Assembly: GCA_040755975.1 (NCBI GenBank)
Contig: JBFLZY010000056.1
Location: 1 to 18,171, forward strand
DNA from: JAIMBK01 sp040755975
GTDB taxonomy: Bacteria > Bacillota > Desulfotomaculia > Desulfotomaculales > Nap2-2B
DNA length: 18,171 bases
Reading direction: 5' to 3'
The notes under the pieces are model-generated. The model saw nothing but the letters and a program-made list of their open reading frames with translations. It was not told where the DNA came from and searched no databases. Below, piece after piece: positions 1-7,589 of the stretch. The position numbers and the translations under genes were made by a program. Position 1 is the first letter of the stretch, and every line of letters begins with the position of its first letter.

Positions 1-1
1 G

Positions 2-598
2 CATGTTTTTGCGGATTTGGGAGAAGATATTGAGGCCATCCTGGACGGGGGGCCGGCGGGTTTGGGGGTGGAATCCACCGTGCTGGATTTGACCTCTTCC
101 GTTCCGGTTGTCTTGCGCCCGGGCGGTGCCACCCTGGAGGAGCTGGCCGCCGTTGCCGGCAGGGTTGAACTTGACCCTTTAGCGGCGGGGGGAGCGGTTG
201 AGGATGGCCGGGAAGAACGGCCCGGGCAAAAACCGCGTTCGCCGGGCACGAAATACCGGCATTACGCCCCCCGGGCGCCGCTGATTCTGGTGGAAGGCGG
301 CAGCCGGCAGGCGGCGGCGAAGGTGCGGGAACTGGTGGATTTAAAGAGCGCCGCGGGATTGAGGGTGGGCATTTTGGCCTGTGCCGAATCGGCGCCTTTT
401 TACAACCAGGGCGAGGTGCTGGTGGCCGGCAGCCGCAAGCGGCCGGAAGAAATCGCGTCCCGTCTTTTTGCCGCGTTGAGGCGCTTCGACGAACTAGGGG
501 TGGATGTCGTTATTGCCGAAGGGATCGCGCCGGCCGGCCTGGGCCTGGCCGTCATGAACAGGTTGCGCCGCGCCGCCGCCGAAGTAATCAGGGTGTAG
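2..598 (+). CDS. Threonylcarbamoyl-AMP synthase, C-terminal part (Sua5/YwlC type), 5' end outside window
   Basis: The reading frame is open from base 2 and its start lies upstream of the window. The visible 198 residues contain the end of the YrdC-like catalytic domain (ILDGGP and GVESTVLDL, followed by LRPGG) and then a linker and a C-terminal Sua5 domain beginning near SPGTKYRHYAPRAPL. The family joins threonine, bicarbonate and ATP into threonylcarbamoyl-AMP, the first step of t6A37 tRNA modification in the cytoplasm. The SPG(M/T)KYRHYAP linker motif separates the long Sua5 form from the short TsaC form. mntP starts about 10 nt downstream, so the two are very probably co-transcribed, as in the Bacillus ywlC-ywlD arrangement. 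Identification is firm; only the start is missing. Confidence 0.93.
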   Translation, partial: HVFADLGEDIEAILDGGPAGLGVESTVLDLTSSVPVVLRPGGATLEELAAVAGRVELDPLAAGGAVEDGREERPGQKPRSPGTKYRHYAPRAPLILVEGGSRQAAAKVRELVDLKSAAGLRVGILACAESAPFYNQGEVLVAGSRKRPEEIASRLFAALRRFDELGVDVVIAEGIAPAGLGLAVMNRLRRAAAEVIRV

Positions 599-608
599 TT
601 CAGAAAGG

Positions 609-1160
609 ATGACTTTTTTGAGCATTGTCACTTTGCTGCTCCTGGCGCTGGCTTTAGGAACCGACGCCTTCTCCTTATGCCTCGGGATCGGCATCGCCGG
701 CGTTTCTGCGGGCCAGATCGCCGCCATCAGCATAAGCATCCTGGCTTTCCATATTTTTATGCCCCTTGCCGGCTGGCAGATTGGCGAGGCGGCGGGAAGA
801 TTATTGGGGCAGGCGGCCAGCATCGCCGGTGCGCTGATCTTGTTGTATCTGGGCGCCAGGATGATCCGGCAGTCCTTGCGCCGCGGCTGCGCGGCCGCCC
901 CCAGAATTATCCTGGTCAAAGGCTGGGGGCTGCTTTTGCTGGCCTTAAGCGTGAGTATGGACGCCCTGGCCGTGGGGTTTACCCTGGGCACAAGGGGGAC
1001 AAGCTTACTGTTGATCGTCTTGACTTTTGGAATCGTAGCCGGCTTGATGACCCTCTCCGGCCTGTTGCTGGGCCGGTGGCTCAGCCGGTGGCTGGGCGAG
1101 GGCGCCCAGCTCATCGGAGGCCTTATTCTGATGGGGATCGGCGTAAAGTTGTTTTTATGA
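609..1160 (+). CDS. mntP: Manganese efflux pump MntP
   Basis: A 183-residue, very hydrophobic protein with about six membrane segments. It carries the two internally repeated family signatures with membrane aspartates, LALGTDAFSL (Asp19) and LSVSMDALAVGF (Asp118). MntP exports Mn2+ across the cytoplasmic membrane. The ATG at 609 sits directly against AAAGG, which is too close for good initiation. The in-frame TTG at 618 has that site about 9 nt upstream and may be the real start, giving 180 residues. The gene lies between sua5 and ywlE as in Bacillus ywlC-D-E. Its TGA stop overlaps an in-frame ATG of the next gene (ATGA), which suggests translational coupling. In many bacteria mntP is controlled by a Mn riboswitch or MntR; none is visible here because the gene lies inside an operon. 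Confidence 0.93.
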   Translation: MTFLSIVTLLLLALALGTDAFSLCLGIGIAGVSAGQIAAISISILAFHIFMPLAGWQIGEAAGRLLGQAASIAGALILLYLGARMIRQSLRRGCAAAPRIILVKGWGLLLLALSVSMDALAVGFTLGTRGTSLLLIVLTFGIVAGLMTLSGLLLGRWLSRWLGEGAQLIGGLILMGIGVKLFL

Positions 1161-1180
1161 AAATCAGGCGGGTGATAAAA

Positions 1181-1636
1181 TTGGCTAAAAAAGTAATCTT
1201 CGTCTGCACGGGGAATACCTGCCGGAGCAGTATGGCCGAAGCAATCGCCAGAAAAGCGCTCAAAGACAGGAAAAAAGGAGGGCGGATCAGAATTTCTTCT
1301 GCCGGCACGGCCGCTCTGCCCAATGCGGGTGCCGCGGAACAGGCCATTGCCGTGATGGCGGAAATGGGCCTCGATTTGCGCGGGCACAAGGCTACTCTCC
1401 TGACCCCCGGGATGGTCAAAGAAGCCGATCTTGTTTTAACGATGACGCGGGCGCACAAAGAGCAGGTAAAACAGATGGCTCCGGAGGCGGGGGATAAAGT
1501 TTTTACCCTGGCCGAGTTTGCCGGAACCGGCGCGGATATTTTCGATCCCATCGGGCGGCCGGCGGAGGTTTACCGCCAGTGCGCCGCCGATTTGCGGTAC
1601 CTGATTGACCTGGCTCTGGATAAGCTGCTGGGCTGA
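1181..1636 (+). CDS. ywlE: Low-molecular-weight protein phosphatase, YwlE-type (probable protein-arginine phosphatase)
   Basis: A 151-residue cytoplasmic phosphatase of the LMW-PTP fold. The P-loop is CTGNTCRS with catalytic Cys9 and Arg15, and the general acid is Asp122 in FDP near the C-terminus. The Thr in the loop (T13) is the residue that in Bacillus YwlE favours phospho-arginine, so an arginine phosphatase opposing McsB is the best guess. Substrate is inferred, not shown. I place the start at TTG 1181 because GGCGGG lies 8 nt upstream and YwlE proteins begin just before IFVCTGNTCRS. An ATG at 1157 in the same frame overlaps the mntP stop but has no Shine-Dalgarno site. The gene lies in the sua5-mntP-ywlE-rpiB-glyA order typical of Firmicutes. 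A second, inactive-looking relative is encoded at 6169-6768. Confidence 0.9.
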   Translation: MAKKVIFVCTGNTCRSSMAEAIARKALKDRKKGGRIRISSAGTAALPNAGAAEQAIAVMAEMGLDLRGHKATLLTPGMVKEADLVLTMTRAHKEQVKQMAPEAGDKVFTLAEFAGTGADIFDPIGRPAEVYRQCAADLRYLIDLALDKLLG

Positions 1637-1736
1637 AGAAGAAAAATAAAGCGAAAAAAATGTGGAAAAAAGGAAATTAAAGTTTTCCGTAGAAATATTG
1701 CACAGAATATCATATTTTAAAACGGAGCAGAGCGAA

Positions 1737-2222
1737 ATGCGCGTTGCCATTGGGGGCGACCACGGCGGCTGGCGGTTAAAAGAAGAGATTATGGCTTTTC
1801 TCCGGGACAGGGGAGTAGTGTACGACGATTTCGGCACTTTTTCCCGGGAAGCCGTAGATTACCCGGATTTTGCCCTGAAGGTGGCGGAGGCGGTCAGCTC
1901 CGGCGAATACGACCGGGGGATTTTGTGTTGCGGCACCGGCATCGGGGTGGCTATCGCGGCCAACAAGGTTCCCGGCATCCGGGCCGCCTTGTGCCACGAC
2001 ACTTTTTCCGCCCGCGCCGCGCGCGAACATAACGATGCCAATATTTTAACTCTGGGCGAGCGAGTCATTGGCCCCGGGCTGGCCAGGGAAATTGTGGACG
2101 TGTGGCTGAAGGCGGAATTTCAGGGCGGCCGCCACGCCCGGCGCATCGCGAAAATAACCGGGATTGAGGAAAAGTATTGTGGACAGGGAGCAGGCCCAAA
2201 GGGACAAAGGCGCGGGGAATGA
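1737..2222 (+). CDS. rpiB: Ribose-5-phosphate isomerase B with an unusual C-terminal tail
   Basis: A 161-residue enzyme of the RpiB/LacAB family that interconverts ribose 5-phosphate and ribulose 5-phosphate in the pentose phosphate pathway. It shows the phosphate-binding start VAIGGDHGGWRLK, the catalytic cysteine in GILCCGTGIG (Cys65), and CHDTFSARAAREHNDANIL with the active-site histidines. The start is ATG 1737, with GGAG 9 nt upstream. The frame is open further upstream, but that stretch has no family similarity. Family members normally end near IEEK; here about 14 extra residues (CGQGAGPKGQRRGE) follow, encoded by in-phase copies of an octanucleotide repeat (see 2192-2215). The Bacillus neighbour ywlG, usually between rpiB and glyA, is absent. 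Confidence 0.94.
   Translation: MRVAIGGDHGGWRLKEEIMAFLRDRGVVYDDFGTFSREAVDYPDFALKVAEAVSSGEYDRGILCCGTGIGVAIAANKVPGIRAALCHDTFSARAAREHNDANILTLGERVIGPGLAREIVDVWLKAEFQGGRHARRIAKITGIEEKYCGQGAGPKGQRRGE
2192..2215 (+). repeat. Three tandem octamers of the AGGCACAA type inside the rpiB 3' end
   Basis: The bases read AGGCCCAA, AGGGACAA and AGGCGCGG with exact 8-nt phasing. They match the repeat units found between hdrC and hdrB at 8181-8236, for example AGGCACAA and AGGCGCAG. The copies lie within the codons of the extra RpiB tail. Because 8 is not a multiple of 3, each copy is read in a different frame. Confidence 0.6.
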
Positions 2223-2243
2223 GCCAAGGAAGAAAGGGAATGG

Positions 2244-3363
<1,120 letters not shown>

Positions 3364-3372
3364 GGGGAAAAA

Positions 3373-3831
3373 ATGGGTCAAAATCGCCCTTCCTTTGACG
3401 AAACGTACATGGAAGTGGTGGACGTAATCGCCCGCCGTTCCACCTGCCTGCGCAAAAAGGTGGGCGCGGTGATTGTGGTCGACCGGCGCATTCTTTCCCA
3501 CGGTTACAACGGTGTGGTCAGCGGGGAAGCGCACTGTTGCGATACGGGGGTTTGCTTAAAAGAACAGGCGGGCCGGGAAGATTATAAGCCCTGCGTGCAC
3601 GCCGAACAGAACGCCATTGCCCTTTGCGCCAAGCGCGGCCTGGCGGTGCAGGGCGGAACCATCTACGTCAACGCCGATATCTGTGTAACCTGTGCGAAGT
3701 TAATCGTCAGCTGCGCAATCGCCCGGGTGGTGGTTCGCCGGGACTATAAGGGGGGCGACGAAGGCATCGCCTTTTTGCGGCGCTACGGTGTGCAGGTGGA
3801 TTTCTGGCCCCCGGCGCAGTCTACGGAGTAA
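3373..3831 (+). CDS. Deoxycytidylate (dCMP) deaminase, ComEB type
   Basis: A 152-residue zinc-dependent deaminase that converts dCMP to dUMP for thymidylate synthesis. The zinc-site motifs are HAEQNAI (His76, catalytic Glu78) and CVTC (Cys104, Cys107). RRSTCLRKKVGAVIV and HGYNG are typical of the family. The usual Pro before the first Cys of the PCxxC motif is Ile here (ICVTC), a mild deviation that keeps both zinc ligands. The start ATG has GGGGGA just upstream, and the gene begins 9 nt after glyA. Pairing of SHMT with dCMP deaminase makes sense, since both feed thymidylate synthesis. It is the last gene of the operon: a strong terminator follows about 106 nt later. Confidence 0.92.
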   Translation: MGQNRPSFDETYMEVVDVIARRSTCLRKKVGAVIVVDRRILSHGYNGVVSGEAHCCDTGVCLKEQAGREDYKPCVHAEQNAIALCAKRGLAVQGGTIYVNADICVTCAKLIVSCAIARVVVRRDYKGGDEGIAFLRRYGVQVDFWPPAQSTE

Positions 3832-3937
3832 CTGCCCACCTCTCTTGATCCTGCTTGTTCCCGTAGATCCTTTTTGGGTAGTGAGGCAATTACCCCGCCA
3901 CTTCATTAAATTTTGAAACGCGATTTGGGAAATCAGC

Positions 3938-3972
3938 AAAACGGCGGCCGGCCGTTGCAGCCGCCGTTTTTT
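3938..3972 (+). terminator. Rho-independent terminator after the ywl-glyA-dCMP deaminase operon
   Basis: An 11-bp stem, AAAACGGCGGC paired with GCCGCCGTTTT, with an 11-nt loop, runs directly into TTTTTT. This is a classic intrinsic terminator about 106 nt after the dCMP deaminase stop. Confidence 0.92.
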
Positions 3973-4093
3973 ATTCCGCCGGCGGCCGCGCCCCCTCTAG
4001 TGCGTTGGCCGCTTTTTAACTTCCCGGCAGTTCTGGATTGACAAACCGGTGGCGAAAATAAATGGATCGCCAGCCGGCCCGCGGAATATTTTG

Positions 4094-4179
4094 GATAACA
4101 CGTGTCTCATATGTTTCATAATCTTTTTGACTCAATAACGAAACACCCTTGGTGAGTTGTTTGCCCTGTGTTATCAGGG
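4094..4179. promoter_or_regulatory. Candidate upstream activator sites for the hcp sigma-54 promoter
   Basis: GATAACAC (4094-4101) and GTGTTATC (4168-4175) are perfect inverted copies 66 nt apart. The first overlaps the palindrome ACACGTGT (4098-4105). The second lies in a CCCTG-6-CAGGG hairpin (4164-4179). They sit about 130-210 nt upstream of the -24/-12 element, the usual distance for enhancer-binding activators of sigma-54. Their role as activator sites is inferred from position and symmetry only. Confidence 0.35.
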
Positions 4180-4302
4180 ATGCAGCAAAAAATTTAACTA
4201 CCGCTACGTTTCAAATCACCGGAAAACACATTTAGATTTTGCTTCCTCTCTAAACAGCCGCCGGTTGCGATCAAATCTGGATTTTTCTCCTCCTCTTTTT
4301 TC

Positions 4303-4317
4303 TGGCACAAATTTTGC
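4303..4317 (+). promoter_or_regulatory. Sigma-54 (-24/-12) promoter of the hcp locus
   Basis: The bases TGGCAC-AAATT-TTGC match the consensus TGGCAC-N5-TTGC with the obligatory GG and GC exactly 10 nt apart. Transcription would start near 4329 and leave a leader of about 270 nt before hcp at 4601. Sigma-54 promoters need an ATP-driven enhancer-binding activator. NorR-type NO sensors are the known activators for some NO-detoxification genes, but no activator gene lies in this window. Confidence 0.7.
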
Positions 4318-4600
4318 GGAAAAGAGTTTTGGTAGAAAAAAGTAACGGGTTCCGCAAAAGCCAATCGTGAGGGGGTTGCCAGATGGCGGTTTTTCCTTTT
4401 CATTCCGCCGGCCAAGAGGGAAATCTTTCTGAGCCGGTAGCTTTCTGGGCATTGGAACCGTCACTTTCCTCGCCTTTCGTTACAACCCCCCCCTTGCTGG
4501 CGCCTTCTTTCGGGGCAAGAGCGGAGGAAGCGCGGGCTAAATGAAAAGGCGATTAGTAATCCCACTAAAAATAATCAATAACTGAAAGGAGAATGAATCT

Positions 4601-5881
4601 ATGTTTTGTTACCAGTGTTCGCAAACCCCGCCTGCGGGATGCACCAAAAGGGGAGTCTGCGGCAAAAACGAGGACATTGCGAGCCTCCAGGACACCTTGA
4701 TTTTCGGCCTGAAGGGGATCTCGGCCTACGCCTATCACGCCAGGGAGTTGGGCTACGCCGATCCGGAAGTAGACAGTTTTCTGTACGAAGCCCTTTTCTC
4801 CACCCTGACGAACGTCAACTTTGATTTGCAAAGGTGGATTAAGCTGGTCCTCCGGTGCGGGGAAATGAGCTTAAAAACCATGGCTTTGCTGGACCGGGCG
4901 CACACGGAAAAGTTCGGCGACCCGCAGCCCACAGCGGTTTCCACGGGCACCAGGGAAGGACCGGGCATCTTGATTTCCGGGCACGATCTGCTGGATCTCT
5001 ACGAATTGCTCAAGCAGACCGAGGGCAAAGGGATCAGCGTGTACACCAACGGGGAAATGCTGCCGGCCCACGCCTATCCGGAGCTGAAGAAGTTCCCCCA
5101 CCTGGCGGGGAACTGGGGCGGTTCGTGGATCAAGCAAAAAGACGATTTTGACGCTTTCCCTGGCGCCATCCTGGCCACCACCAACTGCGTATTGATTCCA
5201 AAGGAATCGTATAAAGACCGTTTGTTCACTTGCGGCGTGGCCGGCGTGGAAGGAGTCACCCACATTGAAAACCGGGACTTCACGCCAGTGATTGACAAAG
5301 CGCTTTCGCTCCCCCGCCTGCCGGAACAACCGGGAAGGACCATTACCACCGGCTTCCACCACAAGGCCGTGCTGGCCCTGGCCGATAAAATCATTGCAGC
5401 TATTAAAGCAGGGAAGATCCGCCACTTCTTCCTGGTGGGCGGCTGCGATTCGCCTTACAAGACGCACCCCTACTACCGCGAGTTTGCCCAGCTGGTCCCC
5501 GAGGACTGCGTGATCCTGACCCTGGCCTGCGGGAAATACCGCTTCAACGACCTCGATTTCGGCGCCATTGACGGGATCCCGCGTCTTTTGGACATCGGGC
5601 AGTGCAACAACGCCTACTCGGCCATCCAGATCGCCGCAGCGCTGGCGGACGCCTTCAGGTGTCCGGTAAACGACCTGCCCCTTACGCTGGTCGTTTCCTG
5701 GTTCGAGCAAAAGGCGGTGGCCATCCTGCTGACGCTCCTGCACCTGGGCATCAAGCGGATTTACCTGGGCCCCAGACCCCCGGCATTTCTCACCCCGAAC
5801 GTGCTCAAGGCCCTCCAGGAGACATACTACCTGAGGTTAATCGACAATCCGCAGGGCGACCTTGCCCAGATGGTGGGGTAA
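4601..5881 (+). CDS. hcp: Hybrid cluster protein (hydroxylamine reductase), short class III-like form
   Basis: A cytoplasmic Fe-S enzyme known to reduce hydroxylamine in vitro and NO to N2O in E. coli. The N-terminal cluster motif is C3-x2-C6-x7-C14-x5-C20. All eight expected hybrid-cluster ligands are present: His128, Glu152, Cys196, Cys282 (the persulfide position, in GGCDSPY), Cys310 (ACGKYRF), Cys335 (GQCNNAYS), Glu369 and Lys371 (WFEQKAV). At 426 residues it is well short of the usual 530-550. The shortening falls between the N-terminal cysteines and the first hybrid-cluster ligand, as described for class III proteins of archaea and thermophiles that lack part of the first helical domain. 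It is therefore not a broken gene. The start is ATG 4601 with AAGGAG 9 nt upstream. It is preceded by a sigma-54 promoter and followed by accessory redox genes. Confidence 0.95.
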   Translation: MFCYQCSQTPPAGCTKRGVCGKNEDIASLQDTLIFGLKGISAYAYHARELGYADPEVDSFLYEALFSTLTNVNFDLQRWIKLVLRCGEMSLKTMALLDRAHTEKFGDPQPTAVSTGTREGPGILISGHDLLDLYELLKQTEGKGISVYTNGEMLPAHAYPELKKFPHLAGNWGGSWIKQKDDFDAFPGAILATTNCVLIPKESYKDRLFTCGVAGVEGVTHIENRDFTPVIDKALSLPRLPEQPGRTITTGFHHKAVLALADKIIAAIKAGKIRHFFLVGGCDSPYKTHPYYREFAQLVPEDCVILTLACGKYRFNDLDFGAIDGIPRLLDIGQCNNAYSAIQIAAALADAFRCPVNDLPLTLVVSWFEQKAVAILLTLLHLGIKRIYLGPRPPAFLTPNVLKALQETYYLRLIDNPQGDLAQMVG

Positions 5882-5922
5882 GGCGACATTTGCCAAAAAG
5901 CGGCCGGCAATATCGGTCGGCA

Positions 5923-6005
5923 GTCGTCAGATGGCGGACGTCGGGAGACCGCCTTGAAAAAGTTTATGTTTCGCGATCTGTTTCTGACGTCCGACGTCCG
6001 ACGAC
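5923..6005. repeat. Imperfect inverted repeat downstream of hcp (GACGTCC-rich)
   Basis: The left arm has GTCGTC (5923-5928) and GGACGTCGG (5936-5944). The right arm CCGACGTCCGACGAC (5991-6005) is their joined reverse complement, the left arm carrying a 7-nt insertion. The right arm itself is a short direct repeat of GACGTCC. It may fold after hcp as a transcript barrier, or be a small mobile palindrome. There is no T-tract, so it is not a standard terminator. Confidence 0.55.
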
Positions 6006-6017
6006 TTGATGCGCACC

Positions 6018-6091
6018 TTAAAGCAGGCGAACCGGCAGTGCAATTGAGAAGCGGGATGTGCCTCTCACCCTTCAATTGACGGTTCGCTTAA
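6018..6091. repeat. Second palindromic element between hcp and the phosphatase-like gene
   Basis: Nested inverted repeats: TTAA (6018-6021), CGAACCG (6028-6034) and CAATTGA (6041-6047) on the left. They are mirrored by TCAATTG (6072-6078), CGGTTCG (6080-6086) and TTAA (6088-6091) on the right. The central 24 nt also hold GAGA/TCTC. It would form a long imperfect hairpin of about 74 nt. It resembles no riboswitch I recognise; it may be a small palindromic mobile element or a processing site. Confidence 0.55.
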
Positions 6092-6168
6092 GAGCCAGGT
6101 CTGAACAGCCGGCCGCTGATCCTGACCGGGAGGCGTGCCGGGAGATAACCGCCGGGAGGTGATGGGAA

Positions 6169-6768
6169 ATGTTTAACAAGTGTCCGGGTTCCCTGAGCAA
6201 CACACCCACGCTGAAGGTAAAAAAGTGCCCAGAGTGCGGCGGGGAGGTAGAGGTTTTTTCCAACGACGTCCAGGTCCGGTGCGACCGGTGCGGGTTCACC
6301 GTCTATAACGATCTGGAGTCCTGCGTCCAGTGGTGTAAATACGCAAAAGAGTGCGTAGGCGAGGAACTTTACAAAAAATTCAAGAAGCAAAGGATCGCCT
6401 TTGTCGGCGTGGAAAACGCCGGGCGAAGCATCATGGCCGAAGCCTTGGCCAGGGAGTTGAACGGCCATCCGAATCTGGTCTTTTTGAGCGCAGGCACGCA
6501 TCCCGCACCGGCGGTCGACCCGGGGGCGCTGGCCTTCCTGCAGGAAGAAAATATTCCTTGGAAAGGCCGGCCGAAAAACATCGCCAAATTGGGGCCGGTG
6601 GATGTTCTGGTGGCGGTAGGTCCGGAGGTTGTTCTCCCCGAGTTGCCGGAGGCAAAAATCGTGAAGTGGGATCTGCCCGATCCGAAAGGAAGGGAAATGG
6701 CGGCATACCGGAAAACGGCGGAGCGAATCAAAGAAAAAATCCAGGAACTGATTCAGGAGGTGGCTTGA
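6169..6768 (+). CDS. Zinc-ribbon protein fused to a low-molecular-weight phosphatase-like domain lacking the catalytic Cys
   Basis: A 199-residue protein of unknown function. Residues 1-70 are Cys-rich: CPEC (20,23), CDRC (38,41), then C52-x3-C56-x5-C62 in SCVQWCKYAKECVG. The first two pairs look like a zinc ribbon. A similar SCxxWCxxAxECVG segment occurs in other anaerobe proteins (from memory). Residues 74-199 follow the LMW-PTP/ArsC fold: RIAFVGVENAGRSIMAEAL, SAGTHP, and WDLPDP with Asp171. In active enzymes the loop is CxxNxxRS. Here the Cys position is Gly80 (codon GGC at 6406-6408, one base from TGC) while Arg86 and Ser87 remain. It is thus probably non-catalytic and may bind an oxyanion or act as a sensor or scaffold. 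The start ATG 6169 has GGGAGGTGA upstream. It stands 1 nt from the ferredoxin gene, whose ribosome site lies inside its 3' end. Confidence 0.75.
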   Translation: MFNKCPGSLSNTPTLKVKKCPECGGEVEVFSNDVQVRCDRCGFTVYNDLESCVQWCKYAKECVGEELYKKFKKQRIAFVGVENAGRSIMAEALARELNGHPNLVFLSAGTHPAPAVDPGALAFLQEENIPWKGRPKNIAKLGPVDVLVAVGPEVVLPELPEAKIVKWDLPDPKGREMAAYRKTAERIKEKIQELIQEVA

Positions 6769-6769
6769 A

Positions 6770-7549
6770 ATGCCGAAGGCAAAAAGAAGGATTATTCAAA
6801 TCGATGAAGAAAAATGTAATGGGTGCGGGCTTTGTTTGCCCGCCTGCCCGGAAGGGGCGCTGCAGATTATTGACGGAAAGGCGAAACTGGTGAAGGAGGG
6901 TTTCTGCGATGGTTTAGGAGCATGCCTCGGCGAATGTCCCCAGGGTGCGCTGCGGATTGAGGAAAGGGAAGCGGACGCCTACGATACGGAGGGGGTAATT
7001 ACTCATCTCCAAGAGCACTCGCCGGAACTGCTCGAAAGGCACCTGCGGCACCTGGCGCAGCACGCCGGGGAACTTTCCGGCGGGCACGTCCACCGGGGAA
7101 CGGTGTCCTGTCCTTCGGAAACGGTGCTCCAGTGGGAAAAGGAAGGCCCGGCCGAAAAACCAGTCGAAACCGGCAGAAAAAGCTCCGAACTTCGCCAGTG
7201 GCCCATTCAGCTTCACCTGGTTCCGCCGTTTGCTCCATATTTTCAAAATTCAGGCTTGATTTTGGTCGCTGATTGCGTTCCATTCGCCTACGCCGATTTT
7301 CACCGGGATTTTCTCAAGGGAAAAGCAATCGCCGTCTGTTGCCCGAAACTTGACGACGCCGGCGCATATCAGAAAAAAATTGAACAGATTGTGGAGAACG
7401 CAAATTTAAAAAGCTTAACCGTCATCCGCATGGAAGTTCCCTGTTGTTACGGGCTGGTGCGCCTTGCCCGGGAAGCTTTAGACAGAAGCGGAAAAGATCT
7501 TCCTTTTGAAACTGTGACGGTGGGAATAAAAGGAGAAATTCAGGAATGA
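6770..7549 (+). CDS. Ferredoxin-domain protein with two 4Fe-4S sites and a conserved C-terminal domain
   Basis: A 259-residue protein. The N-terminal ferredoxin domain has one standard motif (C16-x2-C19-x2-C22-x3-C26-P) and one spaced site (C46-x5-C52-x3-C56-P in FCDGLGACLGECP). The second site has only three of the usual four motif cysteines in normal spacing. A polar linker (about 80-140) leads to a C-terminal domain (about 143-259) with VADCVPFAYADF, AVCCPKLDD and VPCCYGL. The paired cysteines suggest more metal or redox chemistry. Such proteins are seen beside hcp in anaerobes (from memory), so electron donation to Hcp is the natural guess. The start ATG follows AGGAGGT by 8 nt, within the upstream gene's end. 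hdrC follows after 40 nt. Confidence 0.85.
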   Translation: MPKAKRRIIQIDEEKCNGCGLCLPACPEGALQIIDGKAKLVKEGFCDGLGACLGECPQGALRIEEREADAYDTEGVITHLQEHSPELLERHLRHLAQHAGELSGGHVHRGTVSCPSETVLQWEKEGPAEKPVETGRKSSELRQWPIQLHLVPPFAPYFQNSGLILVADCVPFAYADFHRDFLKGKAIAVCCPKLDDAGAYQKKIEQIVENANLKSLTVIRMEVPCCYGLVRLAREALDRSGKDLPFETVTVGIKGEIQE

Positions 7550-7589
7550 TGATCCCTCATTGATCAAAACTGGTGCTGGTTGGGGGGAA

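Larger units (their letters stand above)
3973..4600. other. Long intergenic region upstream of hcp, regulatory, no credible gene
   Basis: About 630 nt with no supported coding sequence; the short open frames here have no family features. It holds a strong hairpin at 4046-4077 (CCGGTGGCGA against TCGCCAGCCGG with one bulge, no T-tract), the inverted repeats at 4094-4179, a sigma-54 promoter at 4303-4317 and a transcribed leader of about 270 nt. The leader contains a GCGGAA/TTCCGC stem (about 4316-4359) and GCCAGATGGC followed by a T-rich run (about 4380). I could not assign the leader to a known riboswitch class. The palindrome GATTAGTAATC lies at 4551-4561, 40 nt before hcp. Confidence 0.6.

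Noticed and set aside
677..1156. Long upstream extension of the ywlE frame through mntP.
   Set aside because: That part is an out-of-frame reading of mntP, while the phosphatase similarity begins only at 1181-1200.
4157..4345. 62-codon open frame upstream of hcp.
   Set aside because: It overlaps the sigma-54 promoter, has no good ribosome site and no recognisable features.
4355..4400. CCGCAAAAGCC followed by GGGTTGCCAGATGGC in the hcp leader, reminiscent of the 3' half of a GEMM-type riboswitch.
   Set aside because: No matching 5' half is found and the helices do not pair in the required order. It is left as unassigned structure.
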